DNA of 64,000 nt from Paenibacillus sp. HGH0039 (GCF_000411255.1 NZ_KE150413.1:1094999-1158998), one strand, 5' to 3'; shown: positions 31,739 to 39,841, counted from the first letter of the stretch. A program made the numbers and translations. Notes: generated from the sequence alone by a model not told the origin.

Positions 31739-32791
31739 TTACAAATCCTTGGAAATTCCCAGTAGTTCCGGAATCGTGACCAGCTTGTATCCGCTCGATT
31801 TCAAGGAACGGATCAGATCGGGAAGGGCCGTGACCGTACCGCTGAGATCATGCTTGTCGTTTCCTCCCGCGCTGTGCTGCAGAATGACTGAACCGGCCCG
31901 GGCGTTGTCCACAATATTGTGGTATACCTGCTTGCCGGACAGTCCTTTCCAGTCGAGGGAATCCACGTCCCAGTTCACGGCCAGCAGGTGATGATCGGAC
32001 ATCCAGCGCACCTGCTCTTCATTGATGGCTCCGTAAGGAGGACGAACCAGTCTGGGCGTATAACCGGTCAACGGTTTGATGACCTCTTGCGTACGCATAA
32101 TTTGCGAAGAAAATTCCGAGGCGGTCAGTTTGGGCATAAAAGGATGGCTGTACGAGTGGTTGCCCACGACATGACCCTCCCGTACCATCCGGCGGATGAT
32201 CTCGGGATGTGTCTGAGCGCGGCTTCCGATCACGAAAAAGGTCGCTTTCACCTGATGCTTTTTCAGAATATCGAGCACTTGCGGGGTATATTTGAGATCG
32301 GGCCCGTCATCAAACGTGAGCGCGATTTTCTTTCCTTGGGAGGTTCCTCTCATCCGGAAAACCGCCGGGTATTTGTGATGAATCTCGGCTAGGCTCAGCT
32401 TCCGCTGCTCCGTTTTCTGAAGGGCATTCGCTTCCTGATGATGCTTCTGAACGGGAACGTCTTTCTTTTTCGGCTCCGGTTTGGGAGCAGATGCGTTTTT
32501 AAGTTTTTTTAGGGGCACGGGAGGCGCAGGAGCCGGAGCTGCCGGAGCTGCCGGTGATACAGAAGGAGCGGCAGCGGTTTTTTCCTTGATCGCCGGAATT
32601 TTCGCAGGCTGGAATTTGGCTGGACCGGATACGGATGACGGACCTGGATCTTCGCTTAGAGTGTGCGGGATAAAACGGTTTTCGTCCAGCCGGGAAGAGG
32701 CCGAGCCCTCGCCGGGCAGCTTTGCCGGAGAGCATGCGGAGACGAAGGCCAGCAAAATGGCGGATGAGACAGCCAGGGCTGCACGTTTCAT
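31739..32791 (-). CDS. Polysaccharide deacetylase lipoprotein
   Basis: This 350-residue protein starts with a lipoprotein signal ending in V-S-A-C (Cys20). A Pro/Ala/Lys-rich linker of about 120 residues follows, then a NodB-type deacetylase domain with TFDDGPD, the metal-binding HSYSH, RPPYG and ILQHSAGG. It probably deacetylates GlcNAc or MurNAc in peptidoglycan on the cell surface. The ATG at 32791 follows GAGGAGGG; the longer frame to 33010 has no site and would destroy the signal. It lies between two riboswitch-controlled wall genes. Confidence 0.9.
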   Translation of the reverse strand: MKRAALAVSSAILLAFVSACSPAKLPGEGSASSRLDENRFIPHTLSEDPGPSSVSGPAKFQPAKIPAIKEKTAAAPSVSPAAPAAPAPAPPVPLKKLKNASAPKPEPKKKDVPVQKHHQEANALQKTEQRKLSLAEIHHKYPAVFRMRGTSQGKKIALTFDDGPDLKYTPQVLDILKKHQVKATFFVIGSRAQTHPEIIRRMVREGHVVGNHSYSHPFMPKLTASEFSSQIMRTQEVIKPLTGYTPRLVRPPYGAINEEQVRWMSDHHLLAVNWDVDSLDWKGLSGKQVYHNIVDNARAGSVILQHSAGGNDKHDLSGTVTALPDLIRSLKSSGYKLVTIPELLGISKDL

Positions 32792-32946
32792 GGGGAACCC
32801 TCCTCTAATGGCGTTTTCACTAGTTTTGTTTAGAGGGAGGAATTTTATCCGGGATTTGTTACAAAATAGACACAACAAAAAGGGTTGTCCGATTATGTAA
32901 ATTATGTTAACCTTTTTAGGAGTGTCTTTGACACAATTTATACAAA

Positions 32947-33061
32947 GCCGAATCCGGTGAATCAAAAGCACCTGTACGGGGGACTTATTTCTGGGGTGAA
33001 TGCCTGTCATTCTGCAAGCTAGGGAACCTCTTTCCCGAACCCGTCAACTAACCTCGGAGGC
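32947..33061 (+). promoter_or_regulatory. Cyclic di-AMP riboswitch (ydaO/yuaA type), copy 2
   Basis: The order matches copy 1: 5' GCCGAATCCGG, then ACGGGGGAC (near 32983), TGGGGTGAATGCC (near 32992), AGGGAACCTCTTTCC, and CCGAACCCGTCAACTAACC with CGGAGGC closing at 33061. The next gene is an NlpC/P60 hydrolase whose AAGGAGG lies 3 bases after the element, so ligand binding could directly mask ribosome access. Confidence 0.9.
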
Positions 33062-33080
33062 CCAAGGAGGAAAAATCGTT

Positions 33081-33935
33081 TTGAAGATTTGGGTACAAAG
33101 CGTTGTAGTTTCATGCGCCGTACTGACGGCCGGTCTATTCGCGGCTTCGGATGCTCATGCCAATGCCGCTCGTTCCGCTAAAGTGCAGGTCAACGACCAA
33201 CTGGTGAATACCGAAGGTACCGCACCTTTTATCGATTCCAGCAATAACCTGATGATTCCGCTTCGTCCTGTTGCAGAGAAATTGGGAACTCAAATTGGAT
33301 GGGAACGTGCAGGAGCTCAAATGAGTATCTCGGTGACCGGGAATGGCCACAAGATTACGTTTACTACGGGGGAGAATCAGGCTCTCGTGGACGGCAAGAA
33401 GATCGACTTGCCAAGCAAAGCGCAGTTTTTGAACAATACGGTCTATGTTCCGATGAGATTTCTGGCGGATTCACTGTCTATCCGTGTACAATGGGATAAT
33501 GTGAATACGATTGCAATTTTCGATGCCGATGGTCAGTACCATTCCCCGGCTTGGTATGCAACCGTGCCTCAGAAGTCGCAGCAGGAAAATACGATTGTAG
33601 CAACAGCCAACAAATATAAAGGCGTTCGTTACGTGTATGGCGGTTCTTCGCCATCTGGATTTGACTGCTCCGGGTTTGTGCAATATGTGTACGATAAGAA
33701 CGGGGTAGACCTGCCTAGATCTTCTGCAAGTATGTATGCCAGCGCAGGGGTTAAAGTATCCAACCCGCAGCCGGGCGATCTTGTATTCTTCGCAAGCAAT
33801 TCCAAAATGCAGCATGTGGGTATTTACGTAGGGGCTGACAAATTCATTTCCGCGACAGATGATGGAGTGAAAGTGGACAGCTTGGGCAGCGCTTACTGGG
33901 GCTCTCGTTATGTTGGAGCCAAACGCGTCATGTAA
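33081..33935 (+). CDS. Secreted NlpC/P60 endopeptidase with stalk domain
   Basis: This 284-residue protein has a signal peptide (cleavage near AHA-NA), a copper-amine-oxidase-N-like stalk domain (about 35-148, with IPLRPVAEKLG and VYVPMRFLADSL) and a C-terminal NlpC/P60 domain. The catalytic Cys196 is in GFDCSGFVQYVY and His245 in MQHVGIYVG. It should cut peptide stems of peptidoglycan. The start is a TTG 10 bases after AAGGAGG, directly downstream of riboswitch 2. Confidence 0.93.
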   Translation: MKIWVQSVVVSCAVLTAGLFAASDAHANAARSAKVQVNDQLVNTEGTAPFIDSSNNLMIPLRPVAEKLGTQIGWERAGAQMSISVTGNGHKITFTTGENQALVDGKKIDLPSKAQFLNNTVYVPMRFLADSLSIRVQWDNVNTIAIFDADGQYHSPAWYATVPQKSQQENTIVATANKYKGVRYVYGGSSPSGFDCSGFVQYVYDKNGVDLPRSSASMYASAGVKVSNPQPGDLVFFASNSKMQHVGIYVGADKFISATDDGVKVDSLGSAYWGSRYVGAKRVM

Positions 33936-33957
33936 TCATACAAATTGTAATTTTTAT

Positions 33958-33987
33958 GCCGTCCGGGTGCCACCGGGCGGTTTTTTA
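33958..33987 (+). terminator. Terminator after the NlpC/P60 gene
   Basis: CCGTCCGG pairs with CCGGGCGG (one G-U) and is followed by six T residues. Confidence 0.85.
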
Positions 33988-34066
33988 TTTTATTTGTAAG
34001 CACTAGCCAAGCGTCGTTCCTTTCTACTGCCGGATTCATAGAGTGGTAGAGAAAGGAGGGATTAAG

Positions 34067-34468
34067 ATGAACCAAACGATTTTCGGTAGTTTGGCGGCTT
34101 TCGGCGCCTCACTCGTTACGTATGCGTTCGGTGGATGGTCTGAATTGTTGGGTTTCTTCCTCGTGGCTATCGCAATCGACTATGTAACCGGTGTTGCGGC
34201 CTCTCTGAAAGAAAAGTCCGGGTTGAACAGCAATATCGGCTTCTGGGGTCTCGCCAAGAAAGGGCTTATGCTGCTCATCATTTTGTTGGGTCACCGGATG
34301 GACATGCTCATTGGCAGCAGCGTCGTGATGGATGCCGCTATTTATTTCTATCTGGTCAATGAGTTAATTTCCATTACGGAAAATTATGGCCGACTCGGTC
34401 TTCCTCTTCCCGATAAATTCAAGGAAGTCATCGCCCAATTGAAAAATCCGAAGCAAGATAAGGATTAA
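34067..34468 (+). CDS. Holin of the TcdE/toxin-secretion type
   Basis: This 133-residue protein has three or four hydrophobic segments and the pattern of the phage-holin/toxin-secretion family: IDYVTGVAASLKEKSGLNSNIGFWGLAKKGLMLLIILLGHRMD and NELISITENYGRLGLPLPDKFK. No phage genes surround it, so it may be a host gene that exports or activates a wall hydrolase. AAGGAGG lies before the ATG at 34067. The upstream NlpC/P60 gene is separated by a terminator, so the two are transcribed separately. Confidence 0.85.
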   Translation: MNQTIFGSLAAFGASLVTYAFGGWSELLGFFLVAIAIDYVTGVAASLKEKSGLNSNIGFWGLAKKGLMLLIILLGHRMDMLIGSSVVMDAAIYFYLVNELISITENYGRLGLPLPDKFKEVIAQLKNPKQDKD

Positions 34469-34545
34469 TACCCGCTCCAAGTTGCTGTGAAACTCTTCCA
34501 TTAGAAAAAGTTTCCGTTTTTTATTAAATGAATGATCGGACAAGG

Positions 34546-34570
34546 CTCTCGCTCAGGCGGGAGTTTTTTT
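34546..34570 (+). terminator. Terminator after the holin gene
   Basis: CTCTCGC pairs with GCGGGAG (one G-U) around TCAG and is followed by seven T residues. Confidence 0.85.
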
Positions 34571-34669
34571 ATGACTTGGTCCTAATTCCTATTGTATGCG
34601 TTTATGAAGAAAGAAGGGTAACAAATTGATGACAAAATGAAATAATTGTAATTTAAACGAAATATATAG
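34571..34669. other. Intergenic region, nothing identified
   Basis: This AT-rich stretch precedes the pirin promoter. No frame or structure is evident. Confidence 0.4.
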
Positions 34670-34702
34670 TTACTTGAAATAAGTAAGTTTAAGGAGTATG
34701 AT
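34670..34702 (+). promoter_or_regulatory. Promoter and overlapping palindrome of the pirin gene
   Basis: TTGAAA (34674-34679) and TATGAT (34697-34702) are 17 bases apart. A perfect palindrome, TTACTT-GAAAT-AAGTAA (34670-34686), covers the -35 box, so a repressor of the MarR or HxlR type is a plausible reader. No such regulator is encoded next to it. Confidence 0.6.
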
Positions 34703-34842
34703 AGAGGAAGAATAGATTAAAAAATAGAATCAGGACTCTAACGCAATCGTACTTCGCAATCAATCATCCTAAGAGGGATATCCCGATGGCTCGTAAATCC
34801 ATAAACGGCTGGACAAGCTTATATTGAAAGGTGTGAATGACA

Positions 34843-35544
34843 ATGATAAAGATCTATCCCGCTTCATCCCGGTATTCCACGGATCACGGCTGGCTGGTCA
34901 GCCATTTCAGCTTTTCGTTCGCGGATTACTACGATCCGGACAATACCCGTTTCGGTCCCATGAGAGTGTTGAATGACGACACGGTGCAGGGCGGACGGGG
35001 ATTCGGGGCCCATCCCCACCGTGAGATGGAAATCGTGACCATCGTTCTGGAAGGGCAGCTTCAGCACGAAGACAGCTCCGGCCACCGGGCGGTCACAACC
35101 TATGGAGGCGTTCAGCGGATGACCGCGGGTACCGGCATTATTCATTCGGAAATGAATCCGGGACAAGACGACGTTACGCTTTTGCAGATGTGGTTCGATC
35201 CGGAAGAGCGCGGTCTCGAACCTTCCTATGAAACGACCGAGTTCAAGGTTGAAGCGCTGAAGAACAACTTGCTGCCGGTGGTGTCCAAACCAAAGGCCGG
35301 TCCCGGGGTCGCCGGCATCCATCAGGATATGAGCATTTACTTATCCGAATTGGACGGAGGTAAATCAGTTACGTTCGAACAGCCGGAAGGCAGAAGGGTT
35401 TTCTTCATGGTCCTGGACGGTGAGGCCGCGCTTAACAATGGGACGATTTTGGGTAAAAGAGATTCAGCACGGATCACGGAAACTCCGTCGCTCACGATCG
35501 GCAGCGCGGCAGGCGCACGTTTTATGCTGATTGATCTGCCTTGA
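34843..35544 (+). CDS. Pirin family protein (YhhW-like)
   Basis: This 233-residue bicupin has the pirin metal-site motifs: HPHREMEIVTIVLEG, then GGVQRMTAGTGIIHSE with the second His/Glu set. Bacterial members of this type oxidise quercetin or act in stress responses. The second ATG (34843) is preferred because AAAGGTG is 9 bases before it. The 141-base leader starts at a promoter overlapped by a palindrome. Confidence 0.88.
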   Translation: MIKIYPASSRYSTDHGWLVSHFSFSFADYYDPDNTRFGPMRVLNDDTVQGGRGFGAHPHREMEIVTIVLEGQLQHEDSSGHRAVTTYGGVQRMTAGTGIIHSEMNPGQDDVTLLQMWFDPEERGLEPSYETTEFKVEALKNNLLPVVSKPKAGPGVAGIHQDMSIYLSELDGGKSVTFEQPEGRRVFFMVLDGEAALNNGTILGKRDSARITETPSLTIGSAAGARFMLIDLP

Positions 35545-35569
35545 TACGCGTCAAAGAGGGGGAATACCT

Positions 35570-35899
35570 ATGAGTGAAGCTCACCGTTTGTATGTGAAGC
35601 ATGCAGTAGGCAGCCGGATGCTGCTGGACACGAAGGAAGTGGGCGGATTTCTGCACCTGTCCGAGGTTCCGGGAGGCTGGCGCTTTGAAATAAGCGGAGT
35701 CGATCTGGACGCGGCACGTGAAATCGCGGATTTCAAGGATGAGCTTAACCTCTTTTACCTGGAGGAAGGTGAAGAGGAAGAGCCCCAAAAGTGGTGGTAT
35801 TACGGCCATAAAACGCCGGAGATCGACTATGAGGCCAACGGCCGAGTCCTCCACATTACTGTGGATACGAGAAAGGCTTACAGCAACCGGCACGTCTGA
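35570..35899 (+). CDS. Conserved-looking small protein, function unknown
   Basis: This 109-residue protein is acidic in the middle (EEGEEEE) and has several aromatic residues (WWYYGHK). It has no signal peptide or membrane segment. GAGGGGG lies 6 bases before the ATG, and it follows the pirin gene by 25 bases, so the two are probably cotranscribed. I do not recognise the family. Confidence 0.6.
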   Translation: MSEAHRLYVKHAVGSRMLLDTKEVGGFLHLSEVPGGWRFEISGVDLDAAREIADFKDELNLFYLEEGEEEEPQKWWYYGHKTPEIDYEANGRVLHITVDTRKAYSNRHV

Positions 35900-35951
35900 G
35901 GACGTCCGGTTTTTTGTTGCGGATTTTTTAGGATTGGCAAAAGAAGGCCGA

Positions 35952-35980
35952 TTGCATTTTTGCTTTCCGGGACTTATAAT
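35952..35980 (+). promoter_or_regulatory. Sigma-A promoter of the WYL-like gene
   Basis: TTGCAT and a perfect TATAAT are 17 bases apart. A LexA-box-like palindrome begins two bases after the -10. Confidence 0.75.
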
Positions 35981-35981
35981 A

Positions 35982-35995
35982 AGAACAAACGTTCC
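35982..35995 (+). promoter_or_regulatory. LexA (SOS) box-like operator
   Basis: AGAACAAACGTTCC contains the perfect palindrome GAAC-N4-GTTC and matches 13 of 14 positions of the Bacillus SOS consensus CGAACRNRYGTTYC. It sits where transcription should start, a strong repression position. Confidence 0.5.
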
Positions 35996-36042
35996 TATTT
36001 TTGTTCGGAAAATGCGATAACTCAGAAGGAGGCTGGCCGTTT

Positions 36043-36309
36043 ATGTCAACGTTGGAGCGATACCTGGGAAGGAGAGTAGAGATTATCTATATCGACCGGA
36101 AAGGAGCGATCAGCCAACGCGACATTCGGCCGCTGGCCGTAACCGGGGACAAGGTTAAAGCTTATTGTTACGCGCAGCAGGCTCTCCGCTTTTTTCGCAG
36201 CGCCGATATTCTGGCTTGGGTTCCGCAGTCCGAGGAAGAAACTTCAAGCAGACCGGAATTTTATCCCCGTAGAAAAAAGACGCCGGGAAATCCTTTACTT
36301 TATGGTTGA
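36043..36309 (+). CDS. Small WYL-domain-like protein
   Basis: This 88-residue protein resembles a single WYL domain: RRVEIIYIDRKGAISQRDIRPLAVTGDKVKAYCYAQQALRFFRSADILAW. WYL domains usually sit behind a DNA-binding domain and sense ligands or nucleic acids; here no helix-turn-helix is attached. AAGGAGG lies before the ATG at 36043. The promoter carries a LexA-box-like site, suggesting DNA-damage control. The WYL call is by pattern and could be wrong. Confidence 0.6.
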   Translation: MSTLERYLGRRVEIIYIDRKGAISQRDIRPLAVTGDKVKAYCYAQQALRFFRSADILAWVPQSEEETSSRPEFYPRRKKTPGNPLLYG

Positions 36310-36334
36310 CATCGCCAAAGAGACGGTTTAACAT
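36306..36334 (+). promoter_or_regulatory. Sigma-A promoter of the sugar catabolic cluster
   Basis: A perfect TTGACA is followed 17 bases later by TAACAT, 86 bases before the isomerase start. Confidence 0.65.
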
Positions 36335-36341
36335 TTAAATC

Positions 36342-36367
36342 AAAGTGAACATGATTTCACTTTTTTC
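36342..36367 (+). promoter_or_regulatory. Palindrome with T run in the leader of the sugar cluster
   Basis: AAAGTGAA and TTCACTTT form an inverted repeat followed by six T residues, at about +1 to +25 of the promoter at 36306. It could be an operator, an attenuator, or a terminator of the preceding WYL-like gene. Confidence 0.5.
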
Positions 36368-36420
36368 TTTAATTAATTAGTTTTTCCGCTGGAATAATTA
36401 ATTCTCAGGAGGACTTACTC

Positions 36421-37239
36421 ATGAAAGTATCTGTAGGCGGATTTTCTTTTAACCAGGCTTTTCTGAACGGAACGATGGATGTATTCGGCTACCTGGAAAC
36501 GGTCCGGTACCGTTACGGGCTTGCCACCGTCGATTTATGGAACGGACAATTCGCGGACCGCTCCCATCCGCTGCTTAAGCTGCCGGACCGGGAGTATTTA
36601 AAGAAGATCCGCCAGGCGATGGACGAGAAAGAAATGACGCTCGTGAACATTGCCATTGACGGAGCTCATCTGTGGGACCCCGATGCGGACAAAAGGGAAG
36701 CGCTTCACAAAAATGCGCTGGAATACCTGGACGCCTCCATTTTACTGGGTGCGAAAACGGTCCGGATCGATACGGGCGGCCGCGGACAATCCGCCTTCTC
36801 CGAGGAAGAACTGGATTATGTGGCGGGACGCTACCGCGAATATTGTCAAATCGCGCAGGAGAACGGATTTACGATAGGTCCCGAGAATCATATGGGCCCG
36901 TCTCTCGTGCCGGGTGAAATGAAACGCCTTGCCGAAGCCGTGAATCATCCTTCTTACGGGTTTCTGCTTCATATGCACCGCTGGGATCAAGATCGGGAGC
37001 AGGGGGACGCTATCGTGGCCCCGTGGACCGTACACACGCATTTCGACCCTCAGACGGCCGAGGCGGACGATGCGGTTGAAACTATACGCATGCTGAAAAA
37101 GAACGGCTACGACGGTTACTGGGGCGTTGAGCATCATGCTCAGAAACAGCCTTATCTGGAAGTCGAATGGCTGCTGACCACGGTCAAGCATCTGCTGCTC
37201 ATGAGCGAAGACGGCAACAACGGGGAGGAACAGGCTTAA
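36421..37239 (+). CDS. Sugar phosphate isomerase/epimerase, xylose-isomerase-like TIM barrel
   Basis: This 272-residue protein has the AP-endonuclease-2/IolE-type TIM barrel pattern: VRIDTGGRG, GPENHMGPSLVPGEMKR, and WGVEHHAQKQPYLEVEW, giving Glu and His metal ligands. It probably isomerises or epimerises a sugar or keto-acid. An AGGAGG site precedes the ATG, and the next gene begins two bases after its stop, so it works together with the dehydrogenase. Confidence 0.85.
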   Translation: MKVSVGGFSFNQAFLNGTMDVFGYLETVRYRYGLATVDLWNGQFADRSHPLLKLPDREYLKKIRQAMDEKEMTLVNIAIDGAHLWDPDADKREALHKNALEYLDASILLGAKTVRIDTGGRGQSAFSEEELDYVAGRYREYCQIAQENGFTIGPENHMGPSLVPGEMKRLAEAVNHPSYGFLLHMHRWDQDREQGDAIVAPWTVHTHFDPQTAEADDAVETIRMLKKNGYDGYWGVEHHAQKQPYLEVEWLLTTVKHLLLMSEDGNNGEEQA

Positions 37240-37240
37240 C

Positions 37241-38347
37241 ATGAACCCAATTCGGATCGGCATCATCGGAGTCGGACAAATCGGCAAAATTCATCTCGAT
37301 CAATATAAATTGATTCCGGACGCGGAAATCGTGGCCGTCTGTGACGTGAACGAGGCGGAAGCGCGCCGTGTAGCGGACCTGTACGGAATTCCGGAAGTTT
37401 ACACGGACTATAACGAGCTGTTAAAGCGCGACGACCTGGATGCGGTGGATGTCTGCCTGCACAACAACTTCCACGCTCCTATTTCGATTGCCGCGATGAA
37501 GGCAGGCAAGCACGTGTACTGCGAGAAACCGATCGCGGGCACCTACGCGGACGGCAAAGCGATGGTAGACGCTTCCCGTGAATTCGGCAGGCTGCTGCAC
37601 GTCCAGCTCGGCACGCTCTACCGCAAGGAGACCAAAGCGGCGAAAGCGCTGATCGAAGGCGGGGAGCTGGGCCGTGTGTTCCACGCGCGCTCCACAGGCT
37701 ACCGCAGACGGAACCGCCCTTTTGTGGACGGCTACGGCACCCCGGCTTTTACGCGCAAGGAGACGGCTGCGGGCGGCGCGCTTTTCGATATGGGCGTCTA
37801 CCATATCTCGCAGATGCTGTATCTGCTCGATTTGCCTAAAGTCGAGCGGATCTCCGGGAAGCTCTACCAGGAGACGGACATGGACCCCGGTCGCCGGGAA
37901 TCCAGCGGTTTCGACGTGGAAGAGCTGGCGATCGGGCTGGTGCGCTTCGAGAACGGCATCACGATGGATATCATCGAATCATGGGCCGTTCATATGAATC
38001 CGTTCGAAGGAAGCTCCGTTCTTGGGTCCAAAGGCGGATTGCGCCTGCCGGTTAACGGGCCGGACGGCAACAAGCTGACGCATTACTCGACAAGATGCGA
38101 CATGGATATGGACACGACGATCGATCTGGACGCGGCCGATTTGCGCTGGCACCGCCTGCGCGCCGACGAAGAAGCCTACGACTCTTCCCAGCATCACTGG
38201 ATCGCAGCTCTTCAGGGGAGAGTGAAGCTTCTGCCGACGGCGGAGATCGCTTTGCAGACCATGCTGATCAGCGAAGGCATGTACCTCTCCGACGCCCAAG
38301 GCCGCGAGGTTTCCGCGGAGGAAGTGGAGAACGGGCTTAAAGCTTAA
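37241..38347 (+). CDS. Gfo/Idh/MocA family oxidoreductase
   Basis: This 368-residue NAD(P)-dependent dehydrogenase has the N-terminal Rossmann fold (IGIIGVGQIGKIH), the EKPI motif (YCEKPIAGT), and the GGALFDMGVYHISQ motif with the conserved Asp and His. Relatives oxidise sugars or cyclitols. It is coupled to the isomerase gene upstream. The specific substrate cannot be read from the sequence. Confidence 0.9.
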   Translation: MNPIRIGIIGVGQIGKIHLDQYKLIPDAEIVAVCDVNEAEARRVADLYGIPEVYTDYNELLKRDDLDAVDVCLHNNFHAPISIAAMKAGKHVYCEKPIAGTYADGKAMVDASREFGRLLHVQLGTLYRKETKAAKALIEGGELGRVFHARSTGYRRRNRPFVDGYGTPAFTRKETAAGGALFDMGVYHISQMLYLLDLPKVERISGKLYQETDMDPGRRESSGFDVEELAIGLVRFENGITMDIIESWAVHMNPFEGSSVLGSKGGLRLPVNGPDGNKLTHYSTRCDMDMDTTIDLDAADLRWHRLRADEEAYDSSQHHWIAALQGRVKLLPTAEIALQTMLISEGMYLSDAQGREVSAEEVENGLKA

Positions 38348-38471
38348 GCGGAGCGCCGGTCAACCCGGATAGCAGCTCTTCCGGCTGAGCATACAAAGCA
38401 GCGCGGCAGCGGGAAACCCGGCGGATGCCGCTATCCCGTACAGCCTAAGCCGAAGCAGGGAGGCGCGGTAT

Positions 38472-38512
38472 ACGGCGGCAGAAAAGGAACCGCGTTTCCT
38501 GCCTGCCGCCGT
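38472..38512 (+). other. Strong intergenic RNA hairpin
   Basis: ACGGCGGCAG pairs with CTGCCGCCGT and an inner AGGAA/TTCCT pair extends the stem. There is no T run, so it may be an RNA-stability or processing element between the dehydrogenase and the MFS gene. Confidence 0.5.
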
Positions 38513-38576
38513 TCCTTCCGCTTGGCGGAAGCATACCTGTTTACCTGCAACCGAATCGCAAAGGAGTTTGCTCATC

Positions 38577-39785
38577 ATGACAACCGGAGCCGCCGAACGG
38601 CGCTCATTTACGATGTTTAAGCTGTATATTCTTTTTTTGTACGGCGCTTTTTCGCTTCTGTTCACCTATGTGCCGCTTCTGTTTCTGGAACACGGCTTGA
38701 CCCGGTTTCAGATCGGCATGCTGATGGCGGGGGGCCCTTTCGTCTCCATTCTGGCCAACCCGTTCTGGGGCTATTGGAGCGACCGGATGCAAAATGTGCG
38801 GCGTACGCTCATTATTTTGGTCATTTGCAACCTCATCGTGGTTCAACCTGTTTTTCACCTGCATTCGTTCTCCTGGCTTTACCTGGTCCTGCTTCTGTAC
38901 TTTTTCTTTCAAAGCCCGACCTTTTCCCAGAGCAATAGTCTCATTCTAAGCACAATTGAAAATACTCCTTACAAGTTCGGCACGTTCCGCCTCTGGGGCT
39001 CGCTCGGCTGGGCCATTGCCGCCGTTGCGGCGGGACCCGTGCTGACTGCGGTTGGCATAGAACAGCTTTGGTGGCTGTACAGCGGTATTCTGATGATCTC
39101 GCTTTTGTTCGTTTTCAGCATTCCTCAACCGAAACCCGCCGCTGCGGGCGATGCGCTGCCGGGAGGGGGATTCAAGCAGCTTCTGGGCAACCGTCCGTTT
39201 GTGATGCTGCTTTTGCTGGGAGTTCTGATTTCGGTCCCGAATTCCATTAATTCGACCTTCGTGTCCATCTACCTGACGGATATGGGCGGGTCGGCGACCT
39301 GGATCGGCTGGGCCGCTTTTCTTTCTTCCGTTTTCGAGGCGCCGGTATTTCTCCTGCTGGACCGTTATTTGAAACGGGACTCCAGAACGATGTTTGTTTG
39401 CCTCGCCTTGGTCAGTCTTCTTTTCAGTATCCGCTGGCTGCTCATGATGCTGGTGGACAGCCCCATGCAGCTGATTTTTATTCAGCTTTTGCACTGCATT
39501 ACGTATGGAGGCTACTATTATATCGGAACGAACCTGACAGGTCATTTGATTCCGGCCCGAATGCGGGCGTCCGGCCAAGCGGCGTTTGCGCTTACCTGGG
39601 GCGGAGTGTCCGGAATTTTCGCGGGATTCGCGGGAGGCTGGATGTACGATACGCTCGGAGCCGGTAAAATGTACGGTATCGGAGCGGGGGTATCCTTGAT
39701 CGGAATGATCGGGTTTCTGCTGATCTGGCGCGGAATGCGGCAGTCGTCGGCCGATCGGGGAACGGATGCGGCCGCAGGCGTTTGA
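38577..39785 (+). CDS. MFS transporter (MFS_1-like, sugar-transporter type)
   Basis: This 402-residue protein has twelve hydrophobic segments and the MFS features FQIGMLMAGGPFVSILANPFWGYWSDRMQNVRR after helix 2 and FGTFRLWGSLGWAI, seen in the LacY/HcaT-like group. The ATG at 38577 is preferred to a TTG three codons earlier because of the AAAGGAG spacing. It probably imports the substrate of the isomerase/dehydrogenase pair upstream. Confidence 0.85.
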   Translation: MTTGAAERRSFTMFKLYILFLYGAFSLLFTYVPLLFLEHGLTRFQIGMLMAGGPFVSILANPFWGYWSDRMQNVRRTLIILVICNLIVVQPVFHLHSFSWLYLVLLLYFFFQSPTFSQSNSLILSTIENTPYKFGTFRLWGSLGWAIAAVAAGPVLTAVGIEQLWWLYSGILMISLLFVFSIPQPKPAAAGDALPGGGFKQLLGNRPFVMLLLLGVLISVPNSINSTFVSIYLTDMGGSATWIGWAAFLSSVFEAPVFLLLDRYLKRDSRTMFVCLALVSLLFSIRWLLMMLVDSPMQLIFIQLLHCITYGGYYYIGTNLTGHLIPARMRASGQAAFALTWGGVSGIFAGFAGGWMYDTLGAGKMYGIGAGVSLIGMIGFLLIWRGMRQSSADRGTDAAAGV

Positions 39786-39828
39786 CAGATCCGGAAGCAT
39801 TTTGACAGGAGTGGGCCTGACCGGCATT

Positions 39829-39841
39829 GTTTACGATAAAC
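39829..39841 (+). promoter_or_regulatory. Small palindrome upstream of the ROK gene
   Basis: GTTTA-CGA-TAAAC is a perfect inverted repeat 84 bases before the ROK regulator start. It may be an operator for autoregulation; its short arms make chance possible. Confidence 0.3.

Noticed and set aside
34067-34468. Prophage remnant around the holin gene
   Set aside because: No integrase, tail, capsid or attachment-site repeats were found on either side.
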